Source: an uncultured Prevotellaceae bacterium (GTDB lineage: Bacteria; Bacteroidota; Bacteroidia; Bacteroidales; Bacteroidaceae). Taken from it: a stretch of DNA of 59,434 nucleotides. The stretch spans positions 1-59,434 of the forward strand of contig CAMHJQ010000020.1 in assembly GCA_946185485.1 (NCBI GenBank). The letters run 5' to 3'. A program made the position numbers and the translations under genes. The notes under the pieces were generated by a model. That model ran no database searches. It had not been told where the DNA came from and worked only from the letters and a program-made list of their open reading frames with translations. This document shows positions 23,589 through 33,400 of this stretch, piece after piece. Within the stretch, counting starts at the first letter, position 1; every line of letters starts with the position of its first letter.

Positions 23589-23670
23589 GCCCAGATGGCG
23601 GAATCGGTAGACGCGCTGGTCTCAAACACCAGTGGGGCAACCCATCCCGGTTCGAGCCCGGGTCTGGGTA
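23589..23670 (+). tRNA. tRNA-Leu (anticodon CAA)
   Basis: Cloverleaf checks out by eye: acceptor GCCCAGA pairs with TCTGGGT, anticodon stem CTGGT/ACCAG with loop CTCAAAC giving anticodon CAA, a variable arm with a GGGGC..CCC stem typical of class II tRNAs, and TTCGAGC in the T loop. It reads UUG codons. CCA is not encoded; the discriminator base is A at 23670. Followed at once by a terminator. Confidence 0.95.
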
Positions 23671-23673
23671 CTA

Positions 23674-23705
23674 GGCGGAGAGGTAATACCCTCCGCCTTT
23701 ATATA
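23674..23705 (+). terminator. Terminator after tRNA-Leu
   Basis: GGCGGAGAGG pairs with CCTCCGCC across a short loop, followed by TTTATATATA. Confidence 0.7.
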
Positions 23706-23761
23706 TATAATAAGGTATATACAAGTTCCGCATTCGTTTCCCACTCCTTGTACCGCCCAAC

Positions 23762-23820
23762 GGAGCCCGTAGCAAGAAAATTTCCCGCCCGTAGCAGGAA
23801 ATTTTCTTGCTACGGGCTCC
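23762..23820. repeat. Long hairpin element with 23-bp perfect arms
   Basis: Arms 23762-23784 and 23798-23820 are exact complements (left arm begins GGAGCCCGTAGCAAG), separated by 13 bases that contain a further copy of CCCGTAGCAG. More copies of the CCCGTAGC/TACGGG core follow at about 23842 and 23880, making this look like a REP/MITE-like intergenic element. The 452-base gene-free stretch 23671-24122 holds this, the tRNA terminator, the lipoprotein promoter and the recombination site, and no gene. Confidence 0.75.
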
Positions 23821-23989
23821 CTTCGGCTCTTCTACGGGTTCCCCTCGGCACAGCGTCGCCCAAACGCCGGAACCGCTTGGAGCCCGTAGCCGCGTATAAC
23901 AATTTATGGTGAAAATACACTTTTTTTTACGGGAAACACTGATAAAAGGCATTTTTTTTGGCACTTTTCGAAAAAAATGTGCAAAAATC

Positions 23990-24022
23990 CTTGCGGAATC
24001 GCAAAAATATGTCTATATTTGC
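23990..24022 (+). promoter_or_regulatory. Fixed promoter upstream of surface lipoprotein A
   Basis: TATATTTGC at 24014-24022 is a consensus -7 box; CTTG at 23990-23993 is a 3/4 match to the -33 TTTG with the canonical 20-base spacer. It lies just outside the left inverted repeat (starting 24032-24037) and reads into it, so it would serve whichever gene occupies this side. Confidence 0.7.
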
Positions 24023-24031
24023 ACCCAAAAA

Positions 24032-24054
24032 CGTGACTCCGCGCAGGAGACACG
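24032..24054. other. Candidate recombination site L
   Basis: CGTGACTCC and GGAGACACG are 9-bp arms (one mismatch) around a 5-bp GCGCA spacer, the form of a tyrosine-recombinase core site. Homology to the right-hand copy starts inside this palindrome (at CTCC, 24037). It would also fold as a hairpin in the 5' leader of gene A, which is the alternative explanation. Confidence 0.55.
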
Positions 24055-24122
24055 GCTAAAAAGCATGAGAGAATAGAGAGAACGTATATTTTTTTATTTA
24101 TTAATCAAATTTAAACAAACGT
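24037..24122 (+). repeat. Left 86-bp inverted repeat (leader of gene A)
   Basis: Matches the reverse complement of 33968-34053 at 80 of 86 positions with no gaps. Similarity continues through the first 32 coding bases, which are identical, and the signal peptide. It begins CTCCGCGCAGGAGACACGG and ends at the ATG. Confidence 0.92.
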
Positions 24123-27100
24123 ATGAACAAAACAAAGTTTTTTAGTTCGCTGCTCGTAGCTGCATTGTTTGCTTCTACGAGTGTGTTCACGTCTTGTAAG
24201 GATTATGATGACGACATCAAGAACCTGCAGGAGCAGATTAATGCTCGCGCCATGCAGACTGACCTTGAGTCTCTGAGATCATCCTTAACAAGTCAGCTGG
24301 AAACAGTGAAGCAGAGCTTGGATACCAAGGATGCTGAGCTGCAGAAGGCTATTCAGCAGCTTCAGAGCGACCTGAGCACAAAGGCCAACGCTTCTGATCT
24401 GAACGCCTTGAACTCTAAGGTTGAGTTGCAGGCTGCTGCTATTGAGAAGTTGGTGTCGTCTATCGACGCTCTGACCGCTAAGGACGCTGCCCTGCAGACA
24501 CAGATCGATGCCATCAACGCTGCTCTTGACGAGTATGCTAAGAAGAAGGATCTGGAAGAGCTGGCTGCCAAGTACACCGCTCTGAAGGGTGACTTCGACA
24601 AGGCTGTTGATGAGCTGACTGCCAAGATTGGTGCTGTTGAGGCTACCGCTAAGGCTAACGGCATTGCCATTGATGCTGTTAAGGAGAACCTGCAGAAGCA
24701 GCAGGAGGCTTTCGATGCCTACAAGACAGCTATGGATAAGAGACTGGCCGAGATGGAGGAGCAGCTGAAGGCTCTTCACGCTGTTGACGTTACCGCTCTC
24801 CAGAAATCTATCGATGGTATCAACGGTGAGATTGAGAAGATCAACAAGAAGATCAGCGACAATTATGCTGAGCTGACCAAGAAGATCAACGATGTTGATG
24901 CTAAGCTGGCTAACTACTACACCAAGGCTGAGGCTGACAAGAACCTCGAGGACCTGAAGAAGGCGCTGAAGGATGACATGACCAAGCTGTCTGAGGCCAT
25001 CAACAAAGTTCAGGATCAGGTTAACGTTATCAACGCTTTCATTGACAAGCAGCTCACCTCTCTGGTTCTGCTGCCCGACTTCTACTGGGAAGGTCTGGAG
25101 GCCATCGAGTCTCCCGCTCTGTATGCTAACCTCTACGGCGAAATTACTCAGCCCTACACCTTCAAATATACTGTGACTGGTGGTACACTGGGTGATCGTA
25201 CGCTTGATGTTACTGTTAAGGAGACTATGGGCTTCAAGTCTACCGACGGTAAGATTTATACCAGTGAGTCTGCCTTTACTTGGAATAAGGATCGTTATCC
25301 TACTGGTTATTACCGGTATGTTGATCGTGCAAAACTTGAATATGCTTACCCCAATGGCGGCTCTCTGACTTATCAGGATGCTGTTGAGATGATTGAGCGT
25401 AGTTCTTCGGATCCGAAGGCTGAACCCACAACCGAAACTCTCAATCAGGGTGCTTGGGCTACTTATCACTACAATCCCTCTACTGCTGATCTGAATGACT
25501 GGAAGATTGATTTCTTCGGTAATCTGGCTGCTCACTATACACGTGGTGGTTACAATGACTTAATTCAGGCTACTCCTTGGGATGCTGATATGGCCAATAA
25601 TTACTACAAGAATGGTCTCCTCTCAGTTCCCTTCGATATCAACTGGGATCTTGTAAATGCACTGTTTATTAACTGGGCACATTACAACAATACTGCCGTA
25701 TCAACTGGTGACGGATATGTGCAACAGGATCCCGACTGGGATGACAATGTATCCTATAATGATGGCTATGCTTATGGTACTTCTTTCAATGGTTTGTTTG
25801 AAGGTAAGTCTGAGGCTTGGCTGCCCTTCATCGCTATGCAGCTCCAGAATGGTGACACCACCGTTACTTCTGACTATGCAGTTGTTGTTCCTGCACAGCT
25901 GAACATCATTGCTCTGGCTGATAACAAGCCTGAAAAGATTATCGGTGGCCGTGATACCAAGTTCAGTGGTGAGCACTTCGTTAAGAATGCTGAGACAGCT
26001 ACTAATGCCTTCGAGTACTATGGTGTTGTTCGTGCTAACCACCTCTATGAGAGCGTTGGTTACGACGGCTGCAGCGACACTGAGGGTTACGGTGCTATCC
26101 CCATGCCCGCTACTCACAGCGTACAGTATGACGGTAAGATTGACCTGAAGCCCTTCATCGAGACTCACTACAACTACACCAGCTATGCTAAGTATGGTCA
26201 GAGTTCTCTCGACAAGGTGATGGACGATGAGACTATGCAGATGCTCCAGCTCCACTACGAGTTCAAGGCTATCGACTACATGGTGGGTAACGAGAAGACC
26301 TCTGAGTCTGCTCACATCGAGTATCTGGGTGATGGCGTCTTCGCTCCCCGTTCAGTTGACGAGAATGGTAACACTATCAAGGGTAAGACCGCTACTCGTG
26401 AGGTTATCGACCGCGAGCCTCTGGTACGTGTCGACCTGGTTGACGCTAATGGCAACATCGTTCGCTACGGTTACATCAAGCTCCGCATCGTTGAGGCTGA
26501 GCAGGCTAAGGAAGACATGGAGGTTGAGTTCGACTTCGGTGACATCTACATGAACTGTGGTGACAGCGTACGTCTGACTTGGTCTCAGATGGAGAACAAG
26601 ATTCTTGCTAAGCTCGGTACCAATGGTCTGACCAAGCAGGAGTTCGAGAAGGCTTACTATCTGGAGAATGTCGGTGGTCACGAGTACATGCCGCACATCA
26701 CTCCTGCTGCTGGCGAGGTTTCTGGTGCCCTGTATACTGATGCTCAGGCAAATCAGTTCATGGCTACTCGTTACTACAAGAAGGATGGCAAGTATGAGCT
26801 GGTTGACGGTGACGACAACCTGACGAATATGAGTAAGTATACCAATACTGCCAACTGGTTCGGCCGTGTATGGTACACTCCGCACGACAATGCAACAACT
26901 GGTCAGAACTGGGATAGCCAGACTAACGTCCTCATCTGGAACATCTGTGAGGGTTATGCTGGTAACATGAACACTCAGAAGGCTTACGAGACGATGATTG
27001 AGAAGGTTGCTGCTTCTTACGACTCTAAGGGTCTGAGCACGAAGGAACTCTCTACTGTTGTACGTTTCGTCAACAAGTTCACGGGTGCTTCTATCTGGGT

Positions 27101-28529
27101 AACTCTGAAGTTCGCTGTTAACAAGATCCACTTCGCTTATGGTGACATCAACCGCCGCGTGCTCGACCACTGGTACGACTACAAGGAGGGTTATCGCGAC
27201 AATACTCCTGACACCATCGAGGTTTACGCTTCTGTTCCTACACCTCAGGAGAATGCACATAACTATCCTTACACTTGGCCAAATGGTATTCAGCATAAAC
27301 TTGGTTTCTACGATTTCTCTAAGGATGTGAAGGAATACTGGCTGAAGAAGGAAGTTATCCCGACCATCTACGACGGTTCACACTTCAACAAGTTCACTGC
27401 TGATGGTAATATCAGTGTTACCTTCCAGTTCCGTCTGCCGAAGAAGAATGAGAACACCGTTGACCTGGATGCTGATAAGAGCGGTAATTGGACTGTCTAC
27501 GGTATCTCTGGCACCAAGTACACCCTGTACCTGAGCAATGATAAGTCTACTATCTGGGCTAAGAAGAATGATACTATGACCGCTGATGAGAAGGTTTGCT
27601 ACATCAATCCTATCACTGGTGTTGTGACATACTACGGTCGTGGTGATGTTGATAAGTTCTCTAAGGGTATCATTGCTCCTTACACCGCTACTACTGACGT
27701 GGCTAACTCTGTGAACGGTGCTGCTACCGACATTCTGAACCTCATCGGTATGTACGATGCTAAGGGTAACAAGCAGAAGGATGTCTACCTGACTGGTCAC
27801 GACAAGAAGACCTTCGCCGCTTATGTGGAGATTTTGGTTCACTCTGAGAACTGCTACACTCCGCTCATCGGTAAGAACTTCTTCAACGTACGCTTCCTGC
27901 GTCCTATCAACGTCTGGGCTAACCAGATGGAGAAGACCGACGCTCTGAACGCTACTGAGTTCATCAACATCTGGGAGCTCCTCTACATCCGCGACTGGCG
28001 TACATACGCTGTTGTACCCGATGGTTTGAAGCAGACGTTCGGTTCTGAGAAGATCGACGGTACTGGCTTCGACGGTAAGGAGCACAAGGGTGACTTCGCT
28101 GAGGGTAATATTACCTACGAGTACTATGGTATCAGCAACCTCTACGTTCGTCGTAATGAGATTCGCAGTGATGCTTACCTCGAGCCCTCTAAGCGTGTAG
28201 CTCTCGATCCTGTGAACGATGTAGACAAGATCAAGGCTCTCTACAGCGTTGAGGATATTCCTGCTCTGACCAACGGTTCTCTGCAGTATCTGAAGATTAT
28301 CAAGAAGGATGATGCTAAAGCAGCTACCTATACTGTTGCTGGTACTGCCAAGAAGACTGCTTCTACTCGCTTCGACGATGTACTTGCTTACTCGAACAAC
28401 GGTGGTGTTGTGAAGCCATTCCACATCTACGTGCCTATCGCAGTTGAGTATCCATGGGGTGCCCTCCGTATCTACACGCAGACTGTTTGGGCTGTCATCA
28501 CAATTAACCCGACTGTCAATAACAATTAA
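24123..28529 (+). CDS. Large surface lipoprotein A, coiled-coil stalk (PL29-N-like)
   Basis: 1468 residues. Lipoprotein signal with Cys25 (FASTSVFTSCKDYDDD); the acidic run after Cys fits the Bacteroidota lipoprotein export signal for surface display. Residues about 35-310 form a long heptad-rich coiled coil (LQEQI, LRSSL, LETVKQSL, LQKAIQQLQ). The rest is a large beta-rich, aromatic region without a recognised catalytic motif. The N-terminal style resembles proteins annotated as PL29-lyase N-terminal domain. Codon use looks strongly biased, as for an abundant protein. It is the paralogue of gene B (30449-33967) in inverted orientation, and the only one of the pair with a recognisable promoter. 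Confidence 0.8.
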   Translation: MNKTKFFSSLLVAALFASTSVFTSCKDYDDDIKNLQEQINARAMQTDLESLRSSLTSQLETVKQSLDTKDAELQKAIQQLQSDLSTKANASDLNALNSKVELQAAAIEKLVSSIDALTAKDAALQTQIDAINAALDEYAKKKDLEELAAKYTALKGDFDKAVDELTAKIGAVEATAKANGIAIDAVKENLQKQQEAFDAYKTAMDKRLAEMEEQLKALHAVDVTALQKSIDGINGEIEKINKKISDNYAELTKKINDVDAKLANYYTKAEADKNLEDLKKALKDDMTKLSEAINKVQDQVNVINAFIDKQLTSLVLLPDFYWEGLEAIESPALYANLYGEITQPYTFKYTVTGGTLGDRTLDVTVKETMGFKSTDGKIYTSESAFTWNKDRYPTGYYRYVDRAKLEYAYPNGGSLTYQDAVEMIERSSSDPKAEPTTETLNQGAWATYHYNPSTADLNDWKIDFFGNLAAHYTRGGYNDLIQATPWDADMANNYYKNGLLSVPFDINWDLVNALFINWAHYNNTAVSTGDGYVQQDPDWDDNVSYNDGYAYGTSFNGLFEGKSEAWLPFIAMQLQNGDTTVTSDYAVVVPAQLNIIALADNKPEKIIGGRDTKFSGEHFVKNAETATNAFEYYGVVRANHLYESVGYDGCSDTEGYGAIPMPATHSVQYDGKIDLKPFIETHYNYTSYAKYGQSSLDKVMDDETMQMLQLHYEFKAIDYMVGNEKTSESAHIEYLGDGVFAPRSVDENGNTIKGKTATREVIDREPLVRVDLVDANGNIVRYGYIKLRIVEAEQAKEDMEVEFDFGDIYMNCGDSVRLTWSQMENKILAKLGTNGLTKQEFEKAYYLENVGGHEYMPHITPAAGEVSGALYTDAQANQFMATRYYKKDGKYELVDGDDNLTNMSKYTNTANWFGRVWYTPHDNATTGQNWDSQTNVLIWNICEGYAGNMNTQKAYETMIEKVAASYDSKGLSTKELSTVVRFVNKFTGASIWVTLKFAVNKIHFAYGDINRRVLDHWYDYKEGYRDNTPDTIEVYASVPTPQENAHNYPYTWPNGIQHKLGFYDFSKDVKEYWLKKEVIPTIYDGSHFNKFTADGNISVTFQFRLPKKNENTVDLDADKSGNWTVYGISGTKYTLYLSNDKSTIWAKKNDTMTADEKVCYINPITGVVTYYGRGDVDKFSKGIIAPYTATTDVANSVNGAATDILNLIGMYDAKGNKQKDVYLTGHDKKTFAAYVEILVHSENCYTPLIGKNFFNVRFLRPINVWANQMEKTDALNATEFINIWELLYIRDWRTYAVVPDGLKQTFGSEKIDGTGFDGKEHKGDFAEGNITYEYYGISNLYVRRNEIRSDAYLEPSKRVALDPVNDVDKIKALYSVEDIPALTNGSLQYLKIIKKDDAKAATYTVAGTAKKTASTRFDDVLAYSNNGGVVKPFHIYVPIAVEYPWGALRIYTQTVWAVITINPTVNNN

Positions 28530-28574
28530 GAGTTATCTATTCTCTAATAGGTTCTAAGTAGCCTATTAATACCC

Positions 28575-28609
28575 AAGCGGGGCATCACAAGAAAGTGGTG
28601 CCCCGCTTT
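28575..28609 (+). terminator. Terminator after lipoprotein A
   Basis: AAGCGGGGCATCAC pairs with GTGGTGCCCCGCTT (one G-T pair) around AAGAAA, followed by TTCGTT. Confidence 0.8.
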
Positions 28610-28627
28610 CGTTGCACGGACTTTAAA

Positions 28628-28674
28628 ATTTATAAAAAACTTTGGTGGTCTCAACGGAAATGCCTACCTTTGCA
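28628..28674 (+). promoter_or_regulatory. Promoter of lipoprotein 1; left copy of a 47-bp inverted repeat
   Basis: Contains TTTG at 28641-28644 and TACCTTTGC at about 28665-28673 with a 20-base spacer. The whole 47 bases recur inverted at 29856-29902 with one mismatch, so two facing genes have the same promoter. Confidence 0.8.
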
Positions 28675-28725
28675 CCCGCAATCAGTAGATTACAGTTATA
28701 TAAATTAATAAAAGGTAAAGAAACA

Positions 28726-29301
28726 ATGAAGAAGATTCTTAGTTTCCTGCTCGTTGCAGCAGGAATGGTATTAGTCGGTCAGTCACTGACATCGTGCTCG
28801 TCATGCTCTGGCAACAAAGAGCAGCAGGAGCAGCCTGAGGAGCAGAAAATGGTGTTTACGAAGCAGGATACCGTACGCATATTGGAGCTGGTAGACCAGT
28901 TCACCATGCGTCTTAGGGAAGGCGATACGAAGGGTGCGGTGGAAATGATTAAATTCCTGAACGTTGATCATGTTGAGGATCTCAACGCTATGACAGTAAA
29001 GCGTCAGTCTAGTGCATTGATGCATGTTGCAGGTAAAAAAGACTACGATCTCAACCGTATCGTGCTTCGTGATCTGTACGATAACGAGGCTGTCATCGAC
29101 ATCACGCTCTTTGAAAAGGAGGATGAGAACGACAAGCGCCCCAACAAGACATCGTTCTATCTCCGTCCAGTACGCATTGACGGCACCTGGTATCTGACCA
29201 CCAAGGATAACATCTCTGACACTCGTAACTACGAGCATAATCCTGCGCTGCAGCAGATTCCCCGTCCCGAGCGTCCCGAAGATGCTAAGGATAAGAAGTA
29301 A
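28726..29301 (+). CDS. Small lipoprotein 1 of the invertible segment
   Basis: 191 residues from ATG 28726; the longer frame from 28642 translates the promoter and is rejected. Lipobox SLTSC gives an N-terminal Cys, followed by Ser/Gln/Glu-rich linker and a compact alpha/beta domain (residues about 45-170) resembling SnoaL/DUF4878-like small folds by its layout (ILELVDQFTMRLREGD, then FYLRPVRIDGTWYLT). No catalytic motif seen. Envelope-located; function unknown. Confidence 0.65.
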   Translation: MKKILSFLLVAAGMVLVGQSLTSCSSCSGNKEQQEQPEEQKMVFTKQDTVRILELVDQFTMRLREGDTKGAVEMIKFLNVDHVEDLNAMTVKRQSSALMHVAGKKDYDLNRIVLRDLYDNEAVIDITLFEKEDENDKRPNKTSFYLRPVRIDGTWYLTTKDNISDTRNYEHNPALQQIPRPERPEDAKDKK

Positions 29302-29325
29302 ACAGTTATACGTCAATACCAACGA

Positions 29326-29366
29326 TTAAAGGAGGGAGTTTCCAGCGCGGAAACTCCCTCCTTTAA
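29326..29366. terminator. Bidirectional terminator
   Basis: Perfect 18-bp arms (29326-29343 and 29349-29366, left arm TTAAAGGAGGGAGTTTCC) with a 5-base loop between convergent genes; A- and T-rich ends serve both strands. Confidence 0.9.
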
Positions 29367-29408
29367 TGTATGCATGTATGCAAACATGTCGTTTGCATCA
29401 TCCCTTAT

Positions 29409-29840
29409 CTACTCTGCTTGTGGCTCTTCCTGAGGCTCGTAGACGCCTTTGATTTGCAAGCGGTCTACTAACTTGCCAGCGGCATAGATATTCACGCCCT
29501 TGATGAAATATCCTGGTGTAAATCCATTACCATCGTATGTCACGTGAATGGTGTCATTCTGTCCAGGGGCAACGCTCTGACGACTATGATGGGCTCGTGT
29601 GCAGCCACAGGTGCCTTCCAGACGCTCAATGACGAAGTCGCCAGGGCCTTCGTTGCGATAGACGAAGTCAAAGGCCACTGTGTCGCGTTCGTGGTATGTC
29701 CCGAAGTCATGCTCCGTCTCCGTCAGCCACGTGATGGTTGGTAGCGTCACCACGTCTTCTTGCTTCTGCTTTTTCCCTTGACAGCCGCCTAAAGCCACTA
29801 GCAGTACTCCAGCAAGGATAAAAGAAATATTCCTTTTCAT
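29409..29840 (-). CDS. DUF1573-domain lipoprotein
   Basis: 143 residues from ATG 29840 (the longer frame translates the promoter). Lipobox LGGC at about residue 19. The mature part is a DUF1573 immunoglobulin-like domain: HDFGTYHERDTVAFDFVYRN, the conserved CGCT after EGTC, and VTYDGNGFTPGYF. Such domains are common on Bacteroidota envelope proteins; role structural or unknown. Convergent with small lipoprotein 1. Confidence 0.8.
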   Translation of the reverse strand: MKRNISFILAGVLLVALGGCQGKKQKQEDVVTLPTITWLTETEHDFGTYHERDTVAFDFVYRNEGPGDFVIERLEGTCGCTRAHHSRQSVAPGQNDTIHVTYDGNGFTPGYFIKGVNIYAAGKLVDRLQIKGVYEPQEEPQAE

Positions 29841-29855
29841 AATCACTTTGTTTAC

Positions 29856-29902
29856 TGCAAAGGTAGGCAATTCCGTTGAGACCACCAAAGTTTTTTATAA
29901 AT
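29856..29902 (-). promoter_or_regulatory. Promoter of the DUF1573 lipoprotein; right copy of the 47-bp inverted repeat
   Basis: 46/47 identical to the reverse complement of 28628-28674, including the TTTG and TACCTTTGC elements at 20-base spacing; reads leftward into the DUF1573 gene. Confidence 0.8.
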
Positions 29903-29931
29903 ATTACACTATTGCTTTTATCAGAATAAAA

Positions 29932-29967
29932 GGAGAGGCCATCCCTCGTATGTAGACGCCTCCCCCT
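29932..29967 (-). terminator. Probable terminator after small lipoprotein 2
   Basis: On the minus strand GGGGAGGC can pair with GCCTCTCC (one mismatch), followed by TTTTATT. The loop is long, so this is a weaker example. Confidence 0.45.
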
Positions 29968-30025
29968 TGGTCGATTAATATTAGTTTAAGATGTATATTA
30001 GGATCTTATGTTTTGCTTGTGTTGG

Positions 30026-30376
30026 TTACTTTTGTGGTGCAGTAACGAGCGTGTCTATCTGTACGGGCAGACTTGGTTGGACATTCGGGATAACAGTGAC
30101 TACAAGTGCCCGTAACGTATCATTACGGCCATTGATATAGTCGACTATCACTGAGTCTTTGGGCATCATTAGGCCATTTTGCAGGCGTGCATCATTAAGC
30201 GAGAAAAGTAGTGTGTCTCCTTTTTCGTTGATACTGATACTCATTGCCTTCAAGGTGTCTTTTGATATCTGAATTCCCTTTACCACACCACGAACGTTTT
30301 TCAGCTCCTCATGGCACCCTGCCAAAACCATAGACAATAATAACAAAGTTGCAGATGCATAAAAAATATTTTTCAT
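30026..30376 (-). CDS. Small lipoprotein 2 of the invertible segment
   Basis: 116 residues. Lipobox VLAGC at about residue 21. The remainder is a small beta-rich domain (VVKGIQISKDTLKAMSI, DTLLFSLNDARL) with no family I recognise. It lies 72 bases behind gene B with a terminator between, so it is probably separately or weakly transcribed. Confidence 0.65.
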   Translation of the reverse strand: MKNIFYASATLLLLSMVLAGCHEELKNVRGVVKGIQISKDTLKAMSISINEKGDTLLFSLNDARLQNGLMMPKDSVIVDYINGRNDTLRALVVTVIPNVQPSLPVQIDTLVTAPQK

Positions 30377-30398
30377 ATTCTATAACGCATTTTTAAAA

Positions 30399-30425
30399 AG
30401 GGGGACGTCCATAAGACATCCCCCT
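30399..30425 (-). terminator. Terminator after lipoprotein B
   Basis: On the minus strand AGGGGGATGTC pairs with GACGTCCCCCT (one G-T pair) around TTATG, followed by TTTTAAAA. Confidence 0.75.
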
Positions 30426-30448
30426 CCGGATTATAATTTCTATACAGA

Positions 30449-33400
30449 TTACTTGAACATACGGGAAGCTGCAGCAGCTTTCTTCACAGGAACCTTCGTA
30501 ACGGCAGTGAACTCATGACCGTATGCATCCTTGAACTTCATGATAAGATACTCATCGTGATCAGCTGTCGGATTAGAATCAACCTGGACACTGTTCTGAG
30601 TAAACTTAACAGTATGAGTTCCACTTCCAATAGTAACAGTCGGCTTGAAATATGGATTCACCTGACCAGTTCCATCCTCCTTAGTATTCAACTGAGCAGA
30701 GTTGGCAACATATTTAATCCAGTTGTTATCAAGCAACTTACCAATGGTCAAACCAAAATAGTCATTGTTATAACTATTCTTGGTGGTAAGATCATTAAGT
30801 TCGCTGGTTAAGTCACCACCTTCTGCTTTCCACTGCAGAGTCGGAGTCTTTTTATCAGCCCATGCAATGTCGTGGGTGGCGTGGTGCCAGCAAGCGTAGA
30901 CAGCAGTCAGATCATTACCAGCAACCTTATGTGTCTCAGCATAGTGCAGATTTTCGTCCTCATCAAAATAAGTTGATACATATTTGTAGAGAGTCGAAAC
31001 CTTCACATTATGCTCAGTCTTAGCATCGATGTAACTCTTGGCTACGTCAAGCACATAAGGCATGGAAGAATTGCCAGGATTACCATAGATAATACCCTGC
31101 TTATTAGCATTTACCAAGTCAACATTCTTACTACCACTCTTCAGAGAAGTCTGGAAGATGAACTCGAGGTCACGATCGTCGTTCAAATTGTAGAAGATGT
31201 TGTTCAAATCCTTGAAACCATTGCTACGGTCAGAAGAAGCTACTTCATAGCTCTCATTGAAATTATAAGCCCATGGAGCAGACCAGCCAAAGGTATTGGG
31301 AATCATATAAGCCATGAACTTGCCAGAACCATCCTTAGTAGTCCACTTGCCATTGTCCCAGTCACCTTCCTGCTTCGGACGGAACTCAGGATTGCGGGCT
31401 TCTGTAGGCAGCTTCTTCGTGATCGACAGAGTTGCATACGGATAGTAAGTCTCAGCAGAAGGCACATTGGTCTCATATCTACGGATATAAACGGTATAGG
31501 TTTCGTCATTCAGCATTCCAGCAATAGTGGTATTAGGAGTGAAAGTAACCTTTACCATATCCTTAAGATCTGATCCAGATATGTAGTTTCCATTACCTAA
31601 ATAGTAAGTGGTCTTACTACCATTCTTCTTGTAGAAATTCAGAATAACGTTGTTGTTTGTGAAGTCACTTTCGTTTCCATTATTGTACCACTTAGGATTG
31701 GTATTTTCATTCTCTTCATTGAGAGTAGTGAACATGTAATACTTACCATCCTGGAACCAACCGGTTACATCCATTTCCTCAGATTCGGGCTGTACTTTGG
31801 TAGCGATAATGTCTGCAGCTTCTGCCTTTTGATCATCGCCAGGTTTGCCAACGAAGACATAGAATGCACGACCATCTGGGTCAGCCAGCGTACCATCACG
31901 GTTAACAGCGTAGACGCGGAAACCTACAACATCACCGTGAGCACTCTGAGAAGTAATCATCATGGTCAGGCTCTCGTCAGCATCGGTCATAACACCAAGA
32001 CCTTCAACCTCGTAGCTGTTCCAAGCATTCCACTCTGAGGGAACAGACTCAACGGCATTCTCCTTATCGAAGACGACATAGTAGTGGTCAATCTGCTGAG
32101 CATAGTTATAATCACTCTTAAAATAGCCTTTAATATTGCTGATAACAAACGGCTCGTTCACATCTGCATAGACAAACTGATACAGAGTCTGGGGATAACG
32201 ACGCGTCTCGTAATAGTATTTGTTCCGGTCAATGACCGTATTGCCAGTACCATCTTGCTTGATGATAGGAGCGGTTGCAGGAGTAGGATAATCCTTTGTA
32301 GGATCAGCCCATGCGCGCTCGGGAACACCAGGATAACGCGAATCATATCCCTGCATCTCAGGTATTATGTAGTTGCCAGTCCAACGGTTACGGATATTAT
32401 TAACACTTTCACCGTTTACATCAAATGTAAAGCTGAGAGCCGGCTCGTACTTTCCGTACCAAGGTCTAATGTCGTAAGAAGATACAGCATAACGATCAGC
32501 ATTATCTGAAACAGTGTTGTTGGCTGCAATAGCAAACAGGATTTCACGCTCAATCTCATACTCATCCTTATAAATCACTTTCTCGTTGAAAGCCTCCTCG
32601 GTTACACCGTCAGCAACATTGAAGAACACTGCCCACAGACCACTCTTCATATTAGCACCACGGGTAGTAGTAGAAATCAAGTAATCGTTAAGTGGCATTA
32701 CGCCAGCAACCTTAAGAATGTCGGAGATATCCTCACCCTTAGAGTTAATCAGCTTGATGTCAGCAGTACTCAGGTCGGCATTGACGGGATTAACGCGGAC
32801 AATCAGTCCATTATAATCCTTGATGTCATCACCAGCCTTGTATTCAATCAGCTTGTCAGCATTCTTATAGGCCTCGTCACCGAAAACAGAATTCTCAGAA
32901 ACTGAACCATGATAGAAACCAAGATAAATAGGATCACTCCAATAAGCAAGAGTATTTCCCTGATAGAAAGGACCACCACTATAAGATTCTACCAACTCAA
33001 TGCTGGTAATGGCGCAGAACAGCACGTCAATCTGCTTAGCATACTGACCGACAGCGAATGCCAACGCCTCAACGTTTGTATCTGAAGCTCCCATGATTTC
33101 TTTCTTCAGTTCATCCAGACTGTTGTTAAGATTTTCGGTCAATGTGGCCAGAGCCTCATTGGTAGCATAATCCTTCAAAGTGTTAGCAATCTTTTCCTCA
33201 ATCTGTCCAGCGAGCTCCTCAGCATAGGCCTTAGACTCTTTGATAGCGGCCTCCTTAGCCTGGTTTGCAGCAGTCTGAGCAAAGGTCTCCAACTCAGTCT
33301 TTGCAGCAGTCAACTCTACCTTGGTGGCAGCTTTGTCAATAAGTGCTGTCAGGTTCTGAACAGCCTCATTCAGCTCAGTCTTAGTAGCAGCAGCCTCAGC

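Noticed and set aside
23276..23629. N-terminal extension of ManC containing repeated KVRISEQKTKRN
   Set aside because: It is the translation of the 87-bp repeats and the tRNA region; the enzyme starts at 23275.
24032..24122. Riboswitch in the 5' leader of lipoprotein A
   Set aside because: The only structure is the short palindrome shared with the other locus; no known aptamer core was recognised.
24285..25535. 416-codon open frame antisense to lipoprotein A (and similar long antisense frames at 27378-28424 and 26352-27296)
   Set aside because: Leu/Ser/Val-rich shadows created by biased codons of the forward gene; no motif or promoter.
28642..28725. N-terminal extension of small lipoprotein 1 beginning MVVSTEMPTF, and the matching extension of the DUF1573 gene (MVVSTELPTF)
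   Set aside because: These are translations of the shared 47-bp promoter repeat; they would lie before the signal peptides. True starts are 28726 and 29840.
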